Source: Streptomyces odonnellii (GTDB taxonomy: Bacteria; Actinomycetota; Actinomycetes; Streptomycetales; Streptomycetaceae). From it: a DNA stretch of 38,894 nucleotides. A model generated the notes under the pieces. It saw only the letters and a program-made list of their open reading frames with translations, was not told the DNA's origin and searched no databases. The DNA lies in NCBI RefSeq assembly GCF_000981895.1, contig NZ_LATD01000010.1:1-38894 (forward strand). The letters run 5' to 3'. How positions within the stretch are numbered: the stretch's first letter is position 1; the number at the start of each line of letters is the position of its first letter. Of the stretch, positions 24,785-32,348 are shown piece by piece. The position numbers were made by a program, and so were the translations under genes.

Positions 24785-25090
24785 TCAGGCGTCGAAGTGG
24801 TCGTCGAACTCGTCACGCGCGTCCTGCGCCTTGCGCGCCCCGGGGTCGCGGCCCTCCTGCGCACGGTCATTGGCCTGCGGGGAACGCTGGCCCTGCTGCC
24901 CGTGCTGGCCCGGCTGGCCGTGCTGGCGGTTCTGCTGACCCTGGTTGCCCTGGCCCTGCTGGCCCTGCTGGCCCTGACGGTTCTGCTGCCCGCGCTGCGA
25001 CTGCTCGTCGCGCTGGTTGTCGCCCATCTGAGACTTCGCCCGGTCGCCGAGCTCTTGCGCCTTGTCCTTGAACTGGTCGGAAATACCCAT
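24785..25090 (-). CDS. Gln/Gly-rich disordered hydrophilic protein
   Basis: 101 aa. The N-terminal 20 residues (MGISDQFKDKAQELGDRAKS) form a charged amphipathic helix like those of CsbD or LEA-type stress proteins. The middle (about residues 25-75) is made of Gln, Gly, Asn and Arg with units such as GQQNRQ, GQQGQQGQ and GQHGQQGQ, and has no hydrophobic residues at all. The tail is acidic (DARDEFDDHFDA). AGGAG lies 9 nt before the ATG and a terminator follows, so it is a stand-alone transcript. Such composition suggests a hydration- or desiccation-protection protein or a phase-separating one. The family is not named with certainty. Confidence 0.8.
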   Translation of the reverse strand: MGISDQFKDKAQELGDRAKSQMGDNQRDEQSQRGQQNRQGQQGQQGQGNQGQQNRQHGQPGQHGQQGQRSPQANDRAQEGRDPGARKAQDARDEFDDHFDA

Positions 25091-25166
25091 GGAATTTCAC
25101 TCCTGGAAGAGGTGGGGGGTGGGGCCTCGACCAGACTTACACGCCCCGACATTCCGCGCATTTCGA

Positions 25167-26063
25167 TCAGTTACGCTGTGTGCGCTCCCGCTCGTCCGCG
25201 GCCCCGCCCGCTCCCACAAGTCCCTTGGGCACGCCCGCCATACGGGGTTCCAGACGCCGAATCTCACGCGTCCCGGCCATGGCGACAAGCCCCGGCAGAC
25301 AGCCCCGCACCGGCCGTATCGCGCGCAGCCATCCTTGCGCGTACACCTGCGCGGAGCGCCGCTCGATCCCCGCGACGATCCGTTCCGCCGCGGGACCGGG
25401 CGCATGGGTGCGGTTCGCCGGCCAGGGCAGCCGTCCGCGCAGCTCCCGCATCACCTCGTCCCGGTCGGCGCCGCGCACCATGTCCGTGTCCGTCCAGGAC
25501 AGATAGCCGACACCGACCCGCACACCCTGGTGCGCGACCTCGGCGCGCAAGCTGTGCGCGAAGGCCTCGGCGCCCGACTTCGACGCGCAGTACGCGGTCA
25601 TCATCGGCGCGGGGACGAGCGCGGCCAGCGACGCGATCTGGAGGAAGTAGCCGCCGCTCTCCACGAGCGCCGGCAGGAACGCCCGCGCCGTGACCGCGCC
25701 GCCGGTCAGATTGACCTCGACGACCCGCCGCCACACCTCCGGATCCGAGTCGGCGAACGGCCCGCCGGACGCGACGCCCGCGTTGGCGACGACGATGTCC
25801 ACCGCGCCGAAACGCTCCTCGACCTCCGCCGCCACCCTGGTCATCGCCGTGTGGTCGGTGACATCCGCGTACCAGTGCGCGCGGTCGGATTGCAGCCGGG
25901 CGGCAACGCGCCTCAGCTCTTCCTCCTCCAGACCGACGAGCGCCACCCTGGCGCCGCGTGCCGAGAGCTTGCGGGCCAGGAGTTCACCGACACCGCGCGC
26001 CGCGCCCGTGACGACCGCGACCTGTCCGTCGAGCGCCACGCGCCGCTTGGGAAAGCCCCTCAT
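25167..26063 (-). CDS. SDR-family oxidoreductase, third gene of the BVMO operon
   Basis: 298 aa. The Rossmann motif is TGAARGVG; VANAGV, the Ser in LQIASLAAL and the YCASK Tyr/Lys motif complete a classical SDR active site. The C-terminal 60 residues extend beyond the SDR core with a basic end. The ATG at 26063 overlaps the TGA of the alpha/beta hydrolase as ATGA. In this operon it probably oxidises an alcohol to the ketone used by the monooxygenase, or handles the product alcohol; the substrate is unknown. The composition resembles the Rv3085-type SDR of the mycobacterial mymA operon, by gene order only. Confidence 0.9.
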   Translation of the reverse strand: MRGFPKRRVALDGQVAVVTGAARGVGELLARKLSARGARVALVGLEEEELRRVAARLQSDRAHWYADVTDHTAMTRVAAEVEERFGAVDIVVANAGVASGGPFADSDPEVWRRVVEVNLTGGAVTARAFLPALVESGGYFLQIASLAALVPAPMMTAYCASKSGAEAFAHSLRAEVAHQGVRVGVGYLSWTDTDMVRGADRDEVMRELRGRLPWPANRTHAPGPAAERIVAGIERRSAQVYAQGWLRAIRPVRGCLPGLVAMAGTREIRRLEPRMAGVPKGLVGAGGAADERERTQRN

Positions 26064-26995
26064 ACGGCACCCTCCTTCGCGTCCTTCGCGCCCTCTGTGC
26101 TCCTGCCGCTCAGGTGGGTGCACACCAGCTCGCGAATGCCGGCCGTGACGGTGTCCGGGGCCTCCACCGGGGTCATATGGCCGATGCCGCGGAGTTCGGT
26201 CAGCCCGGCGCAGTCGGGCAGCGCGGCGGCCAGCGCCCGTGCCTGGACGGGCGGGGTCAGCCGGTCGGCCGTCCCCACGAGCACGGCGGCGGGCACCGTC
26301 AACTCCCGTACCTCCGCGTCGAGATCGAGCCCGCCGAGCACATGCGACCAGGCCACCCGGGAGCACCGGGGGCAGGCGTGCACGATCCGCGCGCACCGGG
26401 CGACCCGCTCCGGCGCGGCTCCCCGGCCCATCGTCCCGTAGCGCAGGATCCGTCGGGACAGCGGTGTGACCGGGCCGAGCGGGGCGCGGGCGCCGAGCAC
26501 GAGCCGGGTGAGACGGGTCCGTACCCGCCCGGCGCGCATCGGCACCACGCGTGCCTCGGCCACCAGCCGCGAACTGCCCGTACTGCACAGCAGAACGGCC
26601 GCCGCGTGCTCCCGGAAGGCAGGCCTGCGCGCGGCGGCCATCAGCGCCATCCCGCCCATCGAATGCCCGGCGAGTACGGCCTTCTCGCCCGGTTCCAGCG
26701 TGGCGGCGAGCACCGCTTCCAGATCGTCTGCGAGCGCCTCGGTCGAGTACCCGCCTTGGCCCCGGCCCGGCAACGGCGAACGGCCGTGCCCGCGCTGGTC
26801 GTAGGCGATCACCCGGTGGTCCGCGGCCAGGTCCTCGATCTGGTCCGCCCAGAAGCCGATACGGCAGGTCCAGCCGTGGGCCAGGACGACCGCGGGCCGG
26901 CCGGCGCGGCCGTACACCTCGGTGTGGATAGGGGATCCGTCGGCGGAGACGGCGGTCAGCTCACGCCGTTCACCGCCCCTCAGCAGCCCGCTCAC
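26060..26995 (-). CDS. Alpha/beta-fold hydrolase (esterase/lactonase type)
   Basis: 311 aa. The oxyanion-hole HGW motif is in LAHGWTCRIGFW, the nucleophile elbow is GHSMGG, the acid is probably the Asp in GTADRLTPP and the catalytic His is in GIGHMTPVE. There is no signal peptide. The GTG start at 26995 overlaps the TGA of the monooxygenase as GTGA, and its end overlaps the SDR, so the three proteins are coupled. An enzyme beside a Baeyer-Villiger oxidase would hydrolyse the ester or lactone formed. In-frame sequence continues far upstream through the monooxygenase gene but is only another reading frame. Confidence 0.92.
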   Translation of the reverse strand: MSGLLRGGERRELTAVSADGSPIHTEVYGRAGRPAVVLAHGWTCRIGFWADQIEDLAADHRVIAYDQRGHGRSPLPGRGQGGYSTEALADDLEAVLAATLEPGEKAVLAGHSMGGMALMAAARRPAFREHAAAVLLCSTGSSRLVAEARVVPMRAGRVRTRLTRLVLGARAPLGPVTPLSRRILRYGTMGRGAAPERVARCARIVHACPRCSRVAWSHVLGGLDLDAEVRELTVPAAVLVGTADRLTPPVQARALAAALPDCAGLTELRGIGHMTPVEAPDTVTAGIRELVCTHLSGRSTEGAKDAKEGAV

Positions 26996-28518
26996 CGGAC
27001 CGTCTCCCGCTCGCCCGCCGCCGACCGCACACCCTCGCGGGGCCCCGCGGCGCGGATCACCTCGTACTCCGAGAGATCGACGCGGCGCGTGGCCCGGCGG
27101 AACTCGGCTGTCGTACCGGGCCAGATGGTGGTGTTGCGGCCGTTCGCGTCCAGATACCAGCTCGTGCAGCCGCCGGTGTTCCACACGGTCCGCTTCATCC
27201 GCTCCTGCACCCGGTGGTTCCAGGTACGGACGGCGGCGGGCCGCGGCGCGAGTGCCACGCGCCCGCCGAAGGCGTCCAGGCCGTCCAACTGCCGCAGGAA
27301 GTCCGCCATGTAGTTGAGCTGGGACTCGATCATCAGGATCATCGAGGAGTTCCCGAGACCGGTGTTGGGGCCGATGATCGTCATCCAGTTGGGAAAGCCG
27401 GCCGCGGTCGCGCCGCGCAGCGACTCCATACCGTTCCGCCAGGTCTCGGCGAGGGTGATCCCCTCCGCGCCGACGACCCGTTCGGCGATCGGCATGTCCG
27501 TCACATGGAAGCCGGTCCCGAAGACGACCGCGTCCGCCTCGCACTCCGTACCGTCCGCCGCGACCAGCGTGGAGCCCCGCACCTCCGCGAGACCCGAGGC
27601 CACCACATCGACATTGGGCTGCGCCAGCGCCGGATAGTACGAGCTGGAGAGCAGGATCCGCTTGCACCCGATGCGGTACGAAGGTGTCAACGCGGCCCGC
27701 AGCGCGGGGTCTTCGATGACCCTGGCGATATTGGCCTTGGCGAGCGACTCGACGAGCCCGAGTTCGTCGGGCCGTTTGGTGAACGCCTGGACCTGCAACT
27801 CCCTTATGCCCCAGAGCAGTTTGCGCCGGACGGCCGCGGTGAAGGGCAGCGCCCTGTGCAGTCTGCGCTCGGCCGCGGATATCGCGCGGTCGGCGCGCGG
27901 CATCACCCAGGGCGGGGTCCGCTGGAACAGCGTCAGCCTGCGCACATCGGGCTGGATCGCGGGGACGATCTGGATCGCGGAGGCACCGGTGCCGATCACC
28001 GCGACGCGTTTGCCGCGCAGTTCGTAGTCGTGGTCCCAGCGCGCCGAGTGGAAGACCTTCCCGGGGAATCCGTCGAGCCCGGGGATGTCGGGGATCCGGG
28101 GATCGGAGAGCGGCCCGGCCGCGGAGATCACCACGTCGGCGGTGAAGGTGCCCCGCGAGGTCTCCAGCTCCCAGTACAGGGCGTCCGGGTCCCAGCGCAT
28201 CAGCCGGACCTCGTGGTGGGTCCGCAGATGCGGCCGCAGTCCGAAGGCGTCCGTGATCCGTTCCAGATAGGCCCTTATGTGCCGCTGCCCCGAAAAGACG
28301 CGCGGCCAGTCGGGGTTGGGCGCGAAGGAGAACGAGTAGAGATGCGACGGCACATCGCAGGCGCACCCGGGATAGCTGTTGTCCCGCCAGGTCCCGCCGA
28401 CCGAACCGGCCCGCTCCAGGACGACGAAGTCGGTCATCCCCTCTCTGCGCAGCCGTATCGCCGCCCCCAGGCCGCCGAATCCGGATCCGACCACCGCCAC
28501 GCGCACGTGCTGGCCCAT
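26992..28518 (-). CDS. FAD-dependent Baeyer-Villiger-type monooxygenase
   Basis: 508 aa. An N-terminal FAD motif (VVGSGFGGLGAA) and a second NADPH motif (VIGTGASAIQIVP) flank the BVMO fingerprint FxGxxxHxxxW, seen as FPGKVFHSARWD. The GTWRDNSYPGCACD motif is also typical. Such enzymes insert oxygen next to a carbonyl to form esters or lactones, using NADPH and O2; the fingerprint is good but substrate and reaction are inferred. AGGAGG lies 4 nt before the ATG at 28518. It is the first gene of a coupled operon with a hydrolase and an SDR, and lies opposite a MerR regulator. Confidence 0.93.
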   Translation of the reverse strand: MGQHVRVAVVGSGFGGLGAAIRLRREGMTDFVVLERAGSVGGTWRDNSYPGCACDVPSHLYSFSFAPNPDWPRVFSGQRHIRAYLERITDAFGLRPHLRTHHEVRLMRWDPDALYWELETSRGTFTADVVISAAGPLSDPRIPDIPGLDGFPGKVFHSARWDHDYELRGKRVAVIGTGASAIQIVPAIQPDVRRLTLFQRTPPWVMPRADRAISAAERRLHRALPFTAAVRRKLLWGIRELQVQAFTKRPDELGLVESLAKANIARVIEDPALRAALTPSYRIGCKRILLSSSYYPALAQPNVDVVASGLAEVRGSTLVAADGTECEADAVVFGTGFHVTDMPIAERVVGAEGITLAETWRNGMESLRGATAAGFPNWMTIIGPNTGLGNSSMILMIESQLNYMADFLRQLDGLDAFGGRVALAPRPAAVRTWNHRVQERMKRTVWNTGGCTSWYLDANGRNTTIWPGTTAEFRRATRRVDLSEYEVIRAAGPREGVRSAAGERETVR

Positions 28519-28550
28519 ACCGCCTCCTGACGCCGGAACATCACGAACCA

Positions 28551-28593
28551 CGCCAGCGATCACTGGCGCAATCCGGAGCGTAGAGCAGCTCCG
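28551..28593. promoter_or_regulatory. Two inverted repeats between BVMO operon and merR
   Basis: CGCCAG (28551-28556) and CTGGCG (28563-28568) form one inverted repeat with 6-bp spacing. CGGAGC (28574-28579) and GCTCCG (28588-28593) form another with 8-bp spacing, a 20-bp span close to the dyads that MerR proteins bind between -35 and -10. Either could be the operator of the divergent regulator. No terminator or small gene was seen in the rest of the 136-bp gap. Confidence 0.5.
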
Positions 28594-28654
28594 TACTCAT
28601 GGTTAGGGGGCGGGCCAAAACACGTTACCGGGGGTACGACATAAGCTGCCCGGC

Positions 28655-29299
28655 ATGGAGTACCGCATGGAGGAGCTGGCACGCGAGGCGGGCATCACGG
28701 TCCGCACCGTGCGCTTCTACCGCGAGCGCGGGCTGATACAGCCGCCCCGCCGCGAGGGCAGGATCGCGTGGTACGACGACCACCATCTCGCCCGGCTCCG
28801 TACGATCGCGGCCCTGCTGGAGCGCGGCCACACCCTGAACGGCATCGCCGACCTCGCCACCGCCTTCGAGAGCGGGCGCGATGTCGGCGAAGTGCTCGGC
28901 CTCGGCATACCGACCGAGGAGACCCCGGTCCGGCTCTCCCCCGAGGAACTGGCGGACCACTTCGAGGGCGAGGCCACCGCGGAGAATCTGGCCGCCGCTC
29001 TCTCACTCGGCTATCTGGCCACGGACGGCGACGACATCGTCCACATCAGCCGCCGGCTGCTCGACGCCTCGGCGGCCCTGGTCCGCGCGGGAGTTCCCCT
29101 CGCCACCGTCCTGGAGACCGCCCGCCGGGTCCGTATCCACGCGGAGGCCCTGGCGGATCTCTTCGCCACGGTCCTCGCCGCCCACGTCACCACCCCGGAC
29201 ACCGCCGGACTCCGCCCGCTGGCCAAGGGCGTCGTGGAGGCGGAGCTGTCGATGGCACTGGACCGCCGGCTGCGCGAGCCCGCGCCGAACGACGCCTGA
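28655..29299 (+). CDS. MerR-family transcriptional regulator
   Basis: 214 aa. The winged HTH is at the N-terminus: MEELAREAGITVRTVRFYRERGLI, given here as ELAREAGITVRTVRFY and ERGLIQPP, followed by the DDHHLARLRTIAALLERG helices. The C-terminal 130 residues are helical and lack the Cys motifs of metal-sensing MerR proteins, so an organic effector is more likely. ATG 28655 is the first start; ATG 28667 is also in frame. No clear Shine-Dalgarno precedes it, so the mRNA may be nearly leaderless. It is divergent from the BVMO operon and most likely controls it. Confidence 0.9.
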   Translation: MEYRMEELAREAGITVRTVRFYRERGLIQPPRREGRIAWYDDHHLARLRTIAALLERGHTLNGIADLATAFESGRDVGEVLGLGIPTEETPVRLSPEELADHFEGEATAENLAAALSLGYLATDGDDIVHISRRLLDASAALVRAGVPLATVLETARRVRIHAEALADLFATVLAAHVTTPDTAGLRPLAKGVVEAELSMALDRRLREPAPNDA

Positions 29300-29346
29300 C
29301 AGCGCCGCCGGAATCCGGCTGCCGGGACTTGTGCGAGCCGCGGGGC

Positions 29347-30159
29347 TCAGCTCTCGTACACCACCGTCACCGGCGCGTGGTCGCTCCACCGCTCCTCGTG
29401 CGCCGCCGCCCGCTCGACCCACCCCTTGACCGCGCGCCCGGCCAGACCGGGGGTCGCGACATGCAGATCGATGCGCCAGCCGGTGTCGTTGTCGAAGGCG
29501 CGGCCCCGGTAGGACCACCACGAGTACGGCCCCTCCTGGTCCGGGTGCAGGGCGCGCATCACATCCGTATAGCCGGTCTCGTCGTAGAGCCGGGTCAGCC
29601 AGGCGCGCTCCTCGGGCAGGAACCCGGAGGACTTCCGGTTGGCGCGCCAGTTCCTGAGATCGGCCTCCTGGTGCGCGATGTTCCAGTCGCCGCAGACCAG
29701 CACCTCACGCCCGTCGGCCGCCGCGCTCTTCCTCAGCCGCTCCAGATACGGCAGGAACGCGTCCATGAAACGGACCTTCTCGTCCTGCCGCTCCGTGCCC
29801 ACCTCGCCGGACGGCAGATAGAGGCTGGCCACCGTGACCCCGGGCAGCTCGATCTCGGCGTACCGCCCGCTCGTGTCGAACTCGGTGCCGCCGGTTTCCG
29901 TGCCGCCGAAGCCGATCCGGGTACGGTCGGGCTCGCGGCGCGAGAGAAGCGTGACACCGGCACGGCCCTTGGCGGCAGCCGGGGCGTGCAGCACGTACCA
30001 GCCCTCGGGCGCCCGCACGGACTCGGGAAGCTGCTCCGGCTCGGCCCGTACCTCCTGGAGGCAGACCACATCGGCGGGGGTCTCCGCCAGCCACTCCACG
30101 AACCCCTTCTTGGCGGCGGCGCGGAGGCCATTCACATTCACGGTCGTCACAGTGAGCAC
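29347..30159 (-). CDS. xth: Exodeoxyribonuclease III (AP endonuclease)
   Basis: 270 aa of the exonuclease III family (EEP fold). The catalytic motifs are NVNGLRAA (metal-binding Asn), QEVRAE (Glu), GDWNIAHQEADL (Asp/Asn) and the C-terminal SDHAPVTVVY (Asp/His). The enzyme cleaves DNA at abasic sites and trims 3' ends in base-excision repair. The length matches the family. It stands alone, between merR and the rodlin genes. Confidence 0.93.
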   Translation of the reverse strand: MLTVTTVNVNGLRAAAKKGFVEWLAETPADVVCLQEVRAEPEQLPESVRAPEGWYVLHAPAAAKGRAGVTLLSRREPDRTRIGFGGTETGGTEFDTSGRYAEIELPGVTVASLYLPSGEVGTERQDEKVRFMDAFLPYLERLRKSAAADGREVLVCGDWNIAHQEADLRNWRANRKSSGFLPEERAWLTRLYDETGYTDVMRALHPDQEGPYSWWSYRGRAFDNDTGWRIDLHVATPGLAGRAVKGWVERAAAHEERWSDHAPVTVVYES

Positions 30160-30183
30160 CCAGGCACCCTACCGACCCAAAAA

Positions 30184-30222
30184 CGGAGGCCCGGTCCGGC
30201 GTACTGCCGGACCGGGCCTCCG
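30184..30222 (-). terminator. 17-bp stem intrinsic terminator after rodlin 1
   Basis: Arms 30184-30200 and 30206-30222 pair perfectly over 17 bp with a GTACT loop. On the minus strand the stem is followed by TTTTT, giving a textbook intrinsic terminator for the rodlin gene ending at 30232. It lies just upstream of the xth start codon. Confidence 0.9.
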
Positions 30223-30231
30223 AGAGGGGCG

Positions 30232-30639
30232 TCAGCGGTTGTTGACACCGTTCCCGGACAGGACCGGGATGTCGTCCAGGATGTGCGACAGCGGCTCGTC
30301 GCCCTTCGCCTGGGTCGAGTTCTCCACACACTGCTGGTTCTGCGGCGACGACAGGACATTGATGTCCTGGACCGTGACGGGGATGGCGCCGATGAGGGAG
30401 CCCAGATTGGCCTTGAGCGGCAGCCCGACGCACGGCTTGTTCAGCGAGCCCTGGACCAGGCCGAGCTGCGGGCTCATGTCGCCCTTGGTGGAGGAGTTTC
30501 CGAAGGCCTGCTCGGCACCGTTGCCGCTGAACGACGTGGTGCCATGGTCGTCGCCGATCGCCAGGGCCGGCGACACGGCCGCGGCGGACGCCCCGACGAT
30601 CGTGGCCGCTACCGCGGCGGTTGCCCACAGCTTCTTCAT
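30232..30639 (-). CDS. rdl: Rodlin 1
   Basis: 135 aa. The signal peptide [16 protein letters not shown] ends after ALA (about residue 27). The mature part begins [17 protein letters not shown] and has [16 protein letters not shown], the Cys motif [23 protein letters not shown] and [15 protein letters not shown]. Rodlins RdlA and RdlB order the chaplin fibrils into the rodlet layer on aerial hyphae and spores. GGAAAGG lies 7 nt before the ATG. It is followed by a strong terminator. It is nearly identical over long stretches to the product at 31423 and differs more from the one at 30808. Confidence 0.95.
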   Translation of the reverse strand: MKKLWATAAVAATIVGASAAAVSPALAIGDDHGTTSFSGNGAEQAFGNSSTKGDMSPQLGLVQGSLNKPCVGLPLKANLGSLIGAIPVTVQDINVLSSPQNQQCVENSTQAKGDEPLSHILDDIPVLSGNGVNNR

Positions 30640-30758
30640 GTAAATGCCTTTCCGGAAAGTCGGACCCCACCGGTGGAGTCCGATTGCTCAACCCGCCGAT
30701 CGACGGAATAGTTGCGGCCGTTCCCTCGAACGGCGTATCGCATTAACAGCGAAAAAGA

Positions 30759-30791
30759 CCGGACCGCCGCGGGATTTCAGCGACGGTCCGG
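30759..30791 (-). terminator. Hairpin with T-run after rodlin 2
   Basis: CCGGACCG (30759-30766) pairs with CGGTCCGG (30784-30791) around 17 nt. On the minus strand the stem is followed by TCTTTTTC, as expected for an intrinsic terminator of rodlin 2, whose stop codon is at 30808. The distance to rodlin 1 leaves room for a separate promoter. Confidence 0.65.
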
Positions 30792-30807
30792 CCGGCCGAC
30801 TGATTTC

Positions 30808-31218
30808 TCAGTGGTTGCCCGTGCCATTGCCGGACAGGATCGGGATGTTGTCCAGAATGTGCGACAGCGGCTCATCACCCTTCGCCTGGGTGGAGTTCTC
30901 GACACACTGCTGGTTCTGCGGGGAGGACAGGACATTGATGTCCTGGACCGAGACCGGGATGAGGCCGATGAGAGAGCCGGCGTTCAGCTTGGCGGGCAGA
31001 CCGATGCAGGGCTTGTTGAGCGAGCCCTGGATGAGCGCCATCTGCGGGCTCATGTGGCCGTACGTCGCCGAGTTGCCGTAGGCCTGCCAGGCGCCGTTGC
31101 CGCTGAACGACTCGGTGCCTGTGTCGTTGCCGACGGCCAGTGCCTGCGGAGCGGCGGCGGCCGAGAAGCCGACGGCCGAGGCGGCGACGGCCGCACCGGC
31201 CATGACCTTCTTGATCAT
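30808..31218 (-). CDS. rdl: Rodlin 2
   Basis: 136 aa. The signal peptide ([17 protein letters not shown]) is followed by AVGNDTGTESFSGNGAWQAYGN, given here as NDTGTESFSGNG and AWQAYGN, then [19 protein letters not shown] and the shared ending [11 protein letters not shown] and DNIPILSGNG. ATG 31218 is used, but a GTG at 31221 aligns with the GTG start of rodlin 3 and has better spacing to AAGGGGA. It is divergent from rodlin 3 across a mirror-symmetric region of about 200 bp. It is the most diverged of the three copies in its N-terminal half (Tyr/Ala where the others have Phe/Lys). Confidence 0.95.
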   Translation of the reverse strand: MIKKVMAGAAVAASAVGFSAAAAPQALAVGNDTGTESFSGNGAWQAYGNSATYGHMSPQMALIQGSLNKPCIGLPAKLNAGSLIGLIPVSVQDINVLSSPQNQQCVENSTQAKGDEPLSHILDNIPILSGNGTGNH

Positions 31219-31285
31219 CACGATGAGTCCCCTTCTGACGGATGCCCCAAGACTGCGGAGCCCCCTGAGCAACTTCCCACCGTGT

Positions 31286-31363
31286 GTTTGGTTCTGGCGC
31301 TTCACCCCAATGGTCTATTACCGGTGATCAACTAGCCGATCGGGTGAAGCAGCGGAACCAAAC
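31286..31363. promoter_or_regulatory. Mirror-image element between the divergent rodlin genes
   Basis: 31286-31308 and the complement of 31341-31363 match at 19 of the first 22 positions (GTTTGGTTC, a short divergent part, then GCTTCACCC). The arms lie 68 bp and 60 bp from the two start codons, so each gene has the same upstream block. A weaker version (GGGTTGAGC...CGGACTCCAC) lies upstream of rodlin 1. The copies may be a shared promoter or activator site. No sigma consensus was assigned. Confidence 0.6.
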
Positions 31364-31422
31364 CGCCGACATGCGGTTGTCCAAGTCGCCCCACCTGCAT
31401 TTCCTGAGAAAAGGAACCCATC

Positions 31423-31890
31423 GTGATCAAGAAGATTATGGCCGGCGCCGCCGTCGCCGCCTCCGTGGTCGGCATGTCGGCTGCGGCGGCGCCCACGGCG
31501 CTCGCCATCGGCGACGACCACGGCACCACGTCGTTCAGCGGCAACGGCGCGAAGCAGGCCTTCGGAAACTCCTCCACCAAGGGCGACATGAGCCCGCAGC
31601 TCGAACTGGTCCAGGGCTCGCTCAACAAGCTCTGCCTCGGGGTGCCCGTCAAGGTCAACGCCGGCTCTCTCATCGGCCTCATCCCCGTCACGGTCCAGGA
31701 CGTCAACGTCCTGTCGTCGCCGCAGAACCAGCAGTGTGTGGAGAACTCCACCCAGGCCAAGGGCGACGAGCCGCTGTCGCACATCCTGGACGACATCCCG
31801 GTCCTGTCCCGTACGGACCCCCGCCGGGCAGAAACGAATAATCCCCGGAATCCCTTCGCGCGGCATTCGAGTGAACCGGCGAAGCCATAA
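31423..31890 (+). CDS. rdl: Rodlin 3 with a replaced C-terminus
   Basis: 155 aa from the GTG at 31423, with AAGGA 7 nt upstream. The signal peptide and the mature region through DIPVLS match rodlin 1 closely, but one Cys motif reads [10 protein letters not shown] instead of [10 protein letters not shown]. After VLS the usual GNGxxNR end is lost. Homology stops at about nt 31809 and the frame runs on into 29 unrelated residues rich in Arg, Asn and Pro ([14 protein letters not shown], then [12 protein letters not shown]). This looks like a deletion or recombination that joined the gene to foreign downstream DNA. Whether it still forms rodlets is unknown. Confidence 0.93.
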   Translation: MIKKIMAGAAVAASVVGMSAAAAPTALAIGDDHGTTSFSGNGAKQAFGNSSTKGDMSPQLELVQGSLNKLCLGVPVKVNAGSLIGLIPVTVQDVNVLSSPQNQQCVENSTQAKGDEPLSHILDDIPVLSRTDPRRAETNNPRNPFARHSSEPAKP

Positions 31891-32019
31891 AACAGGGCAG
31901 TTTCCTTGCCGCGCGCCTCATCGTTGGAGTTCCAGCAGCGGACGTAAGGGCTGAGAAGTCGATGCCCCCGTGCCACGACAGTCGTACGGATGAATTCGCC
32001 GCTGCGGAAAGGGCTCACG

Positions 32020-32256
32020 ATGAAGTGCAAGAAGGCCGCAACCATCGTCGCAGGTCTGCTCATGACGATGGGCGCCGCCGCCCCGGCCATGGCCGACTCC
32101 GAGGCCGAAGCGGCCGCGGTCGGCTCCCCGGGCGTCCTCTCGGGCAACGCCATCCAGGTGCCCATCCACGTTCCGATCAACCTGTGCGGCAACACCGTCG
32201 ACATCCTCGCTCTGCTGAACCCGGCCTTCGGCAACGCCTGCGTCAACGCCGGCTGA
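32020..32256 (+). CDS. chp: Short chaplin (ChpD-like)
   Basis: 78 aa: a signal peptide (MKCKKAATIVAGLLMTMG, cleaved after AMA) and one mature chaplin domain with GSPGVLSGNAIQVPIHVPIN, given here as GSPGVLSGN and QVPIHVPIN, then CGNTVDILALLNPAFGNAC with the two Cys that form the disulfide. Short chaplins self-assemble into amyloid fibrils on aerial hyphae. GGAAAGGG lies about 7 nt before the ATG at 32020, which is better placed than the ATG at 31990. In S. coelicolor, rodlin genes likewise sit beside chpA and chpD. Confidence 0.95.
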   Translation: MKCKKAATIVAGLLMTMGAAAPAMADSEAEAAAVGSPGVLSGNAIQVPIHVPINLCGNTVDILALLNPAFGNACVNAG

Positions 32257-32268
32257 CGCTTCCCGTCC

Positions 32269-32304
32269 GGTCCCGGAGCATGGGGGTTCCCCTGCTCCGG
32301 GACC
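32269..32304 (+). terminator. Hairpin between the two chaplin genes
   Basis: GGTCCCGGAGCA (32269-32280) and TGCTCCGGGACC (32293-32304) pair perfectly. The inner GGGG and CCCC extend the stem by 4 bp past a one-base bulge. It follows the short chaplin stop by 12 bp and lies 45 bp before the long chaplin, so it could terminate the first transcript or make the second subordinate. Confidence 0.7.
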
Positions 32305-32348
32305 GGTCTCAGTCAGTCCCGAAGTCAGAGCAGGAGGAGAAGAGAGAA

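Noticed and set aside
26996..28366. Long N-terminal extension of the alpha/beta hydrolase
   Set aside because: It is an alternative frame of the monooxygenase gene; the GTGA overlap marks the true start.
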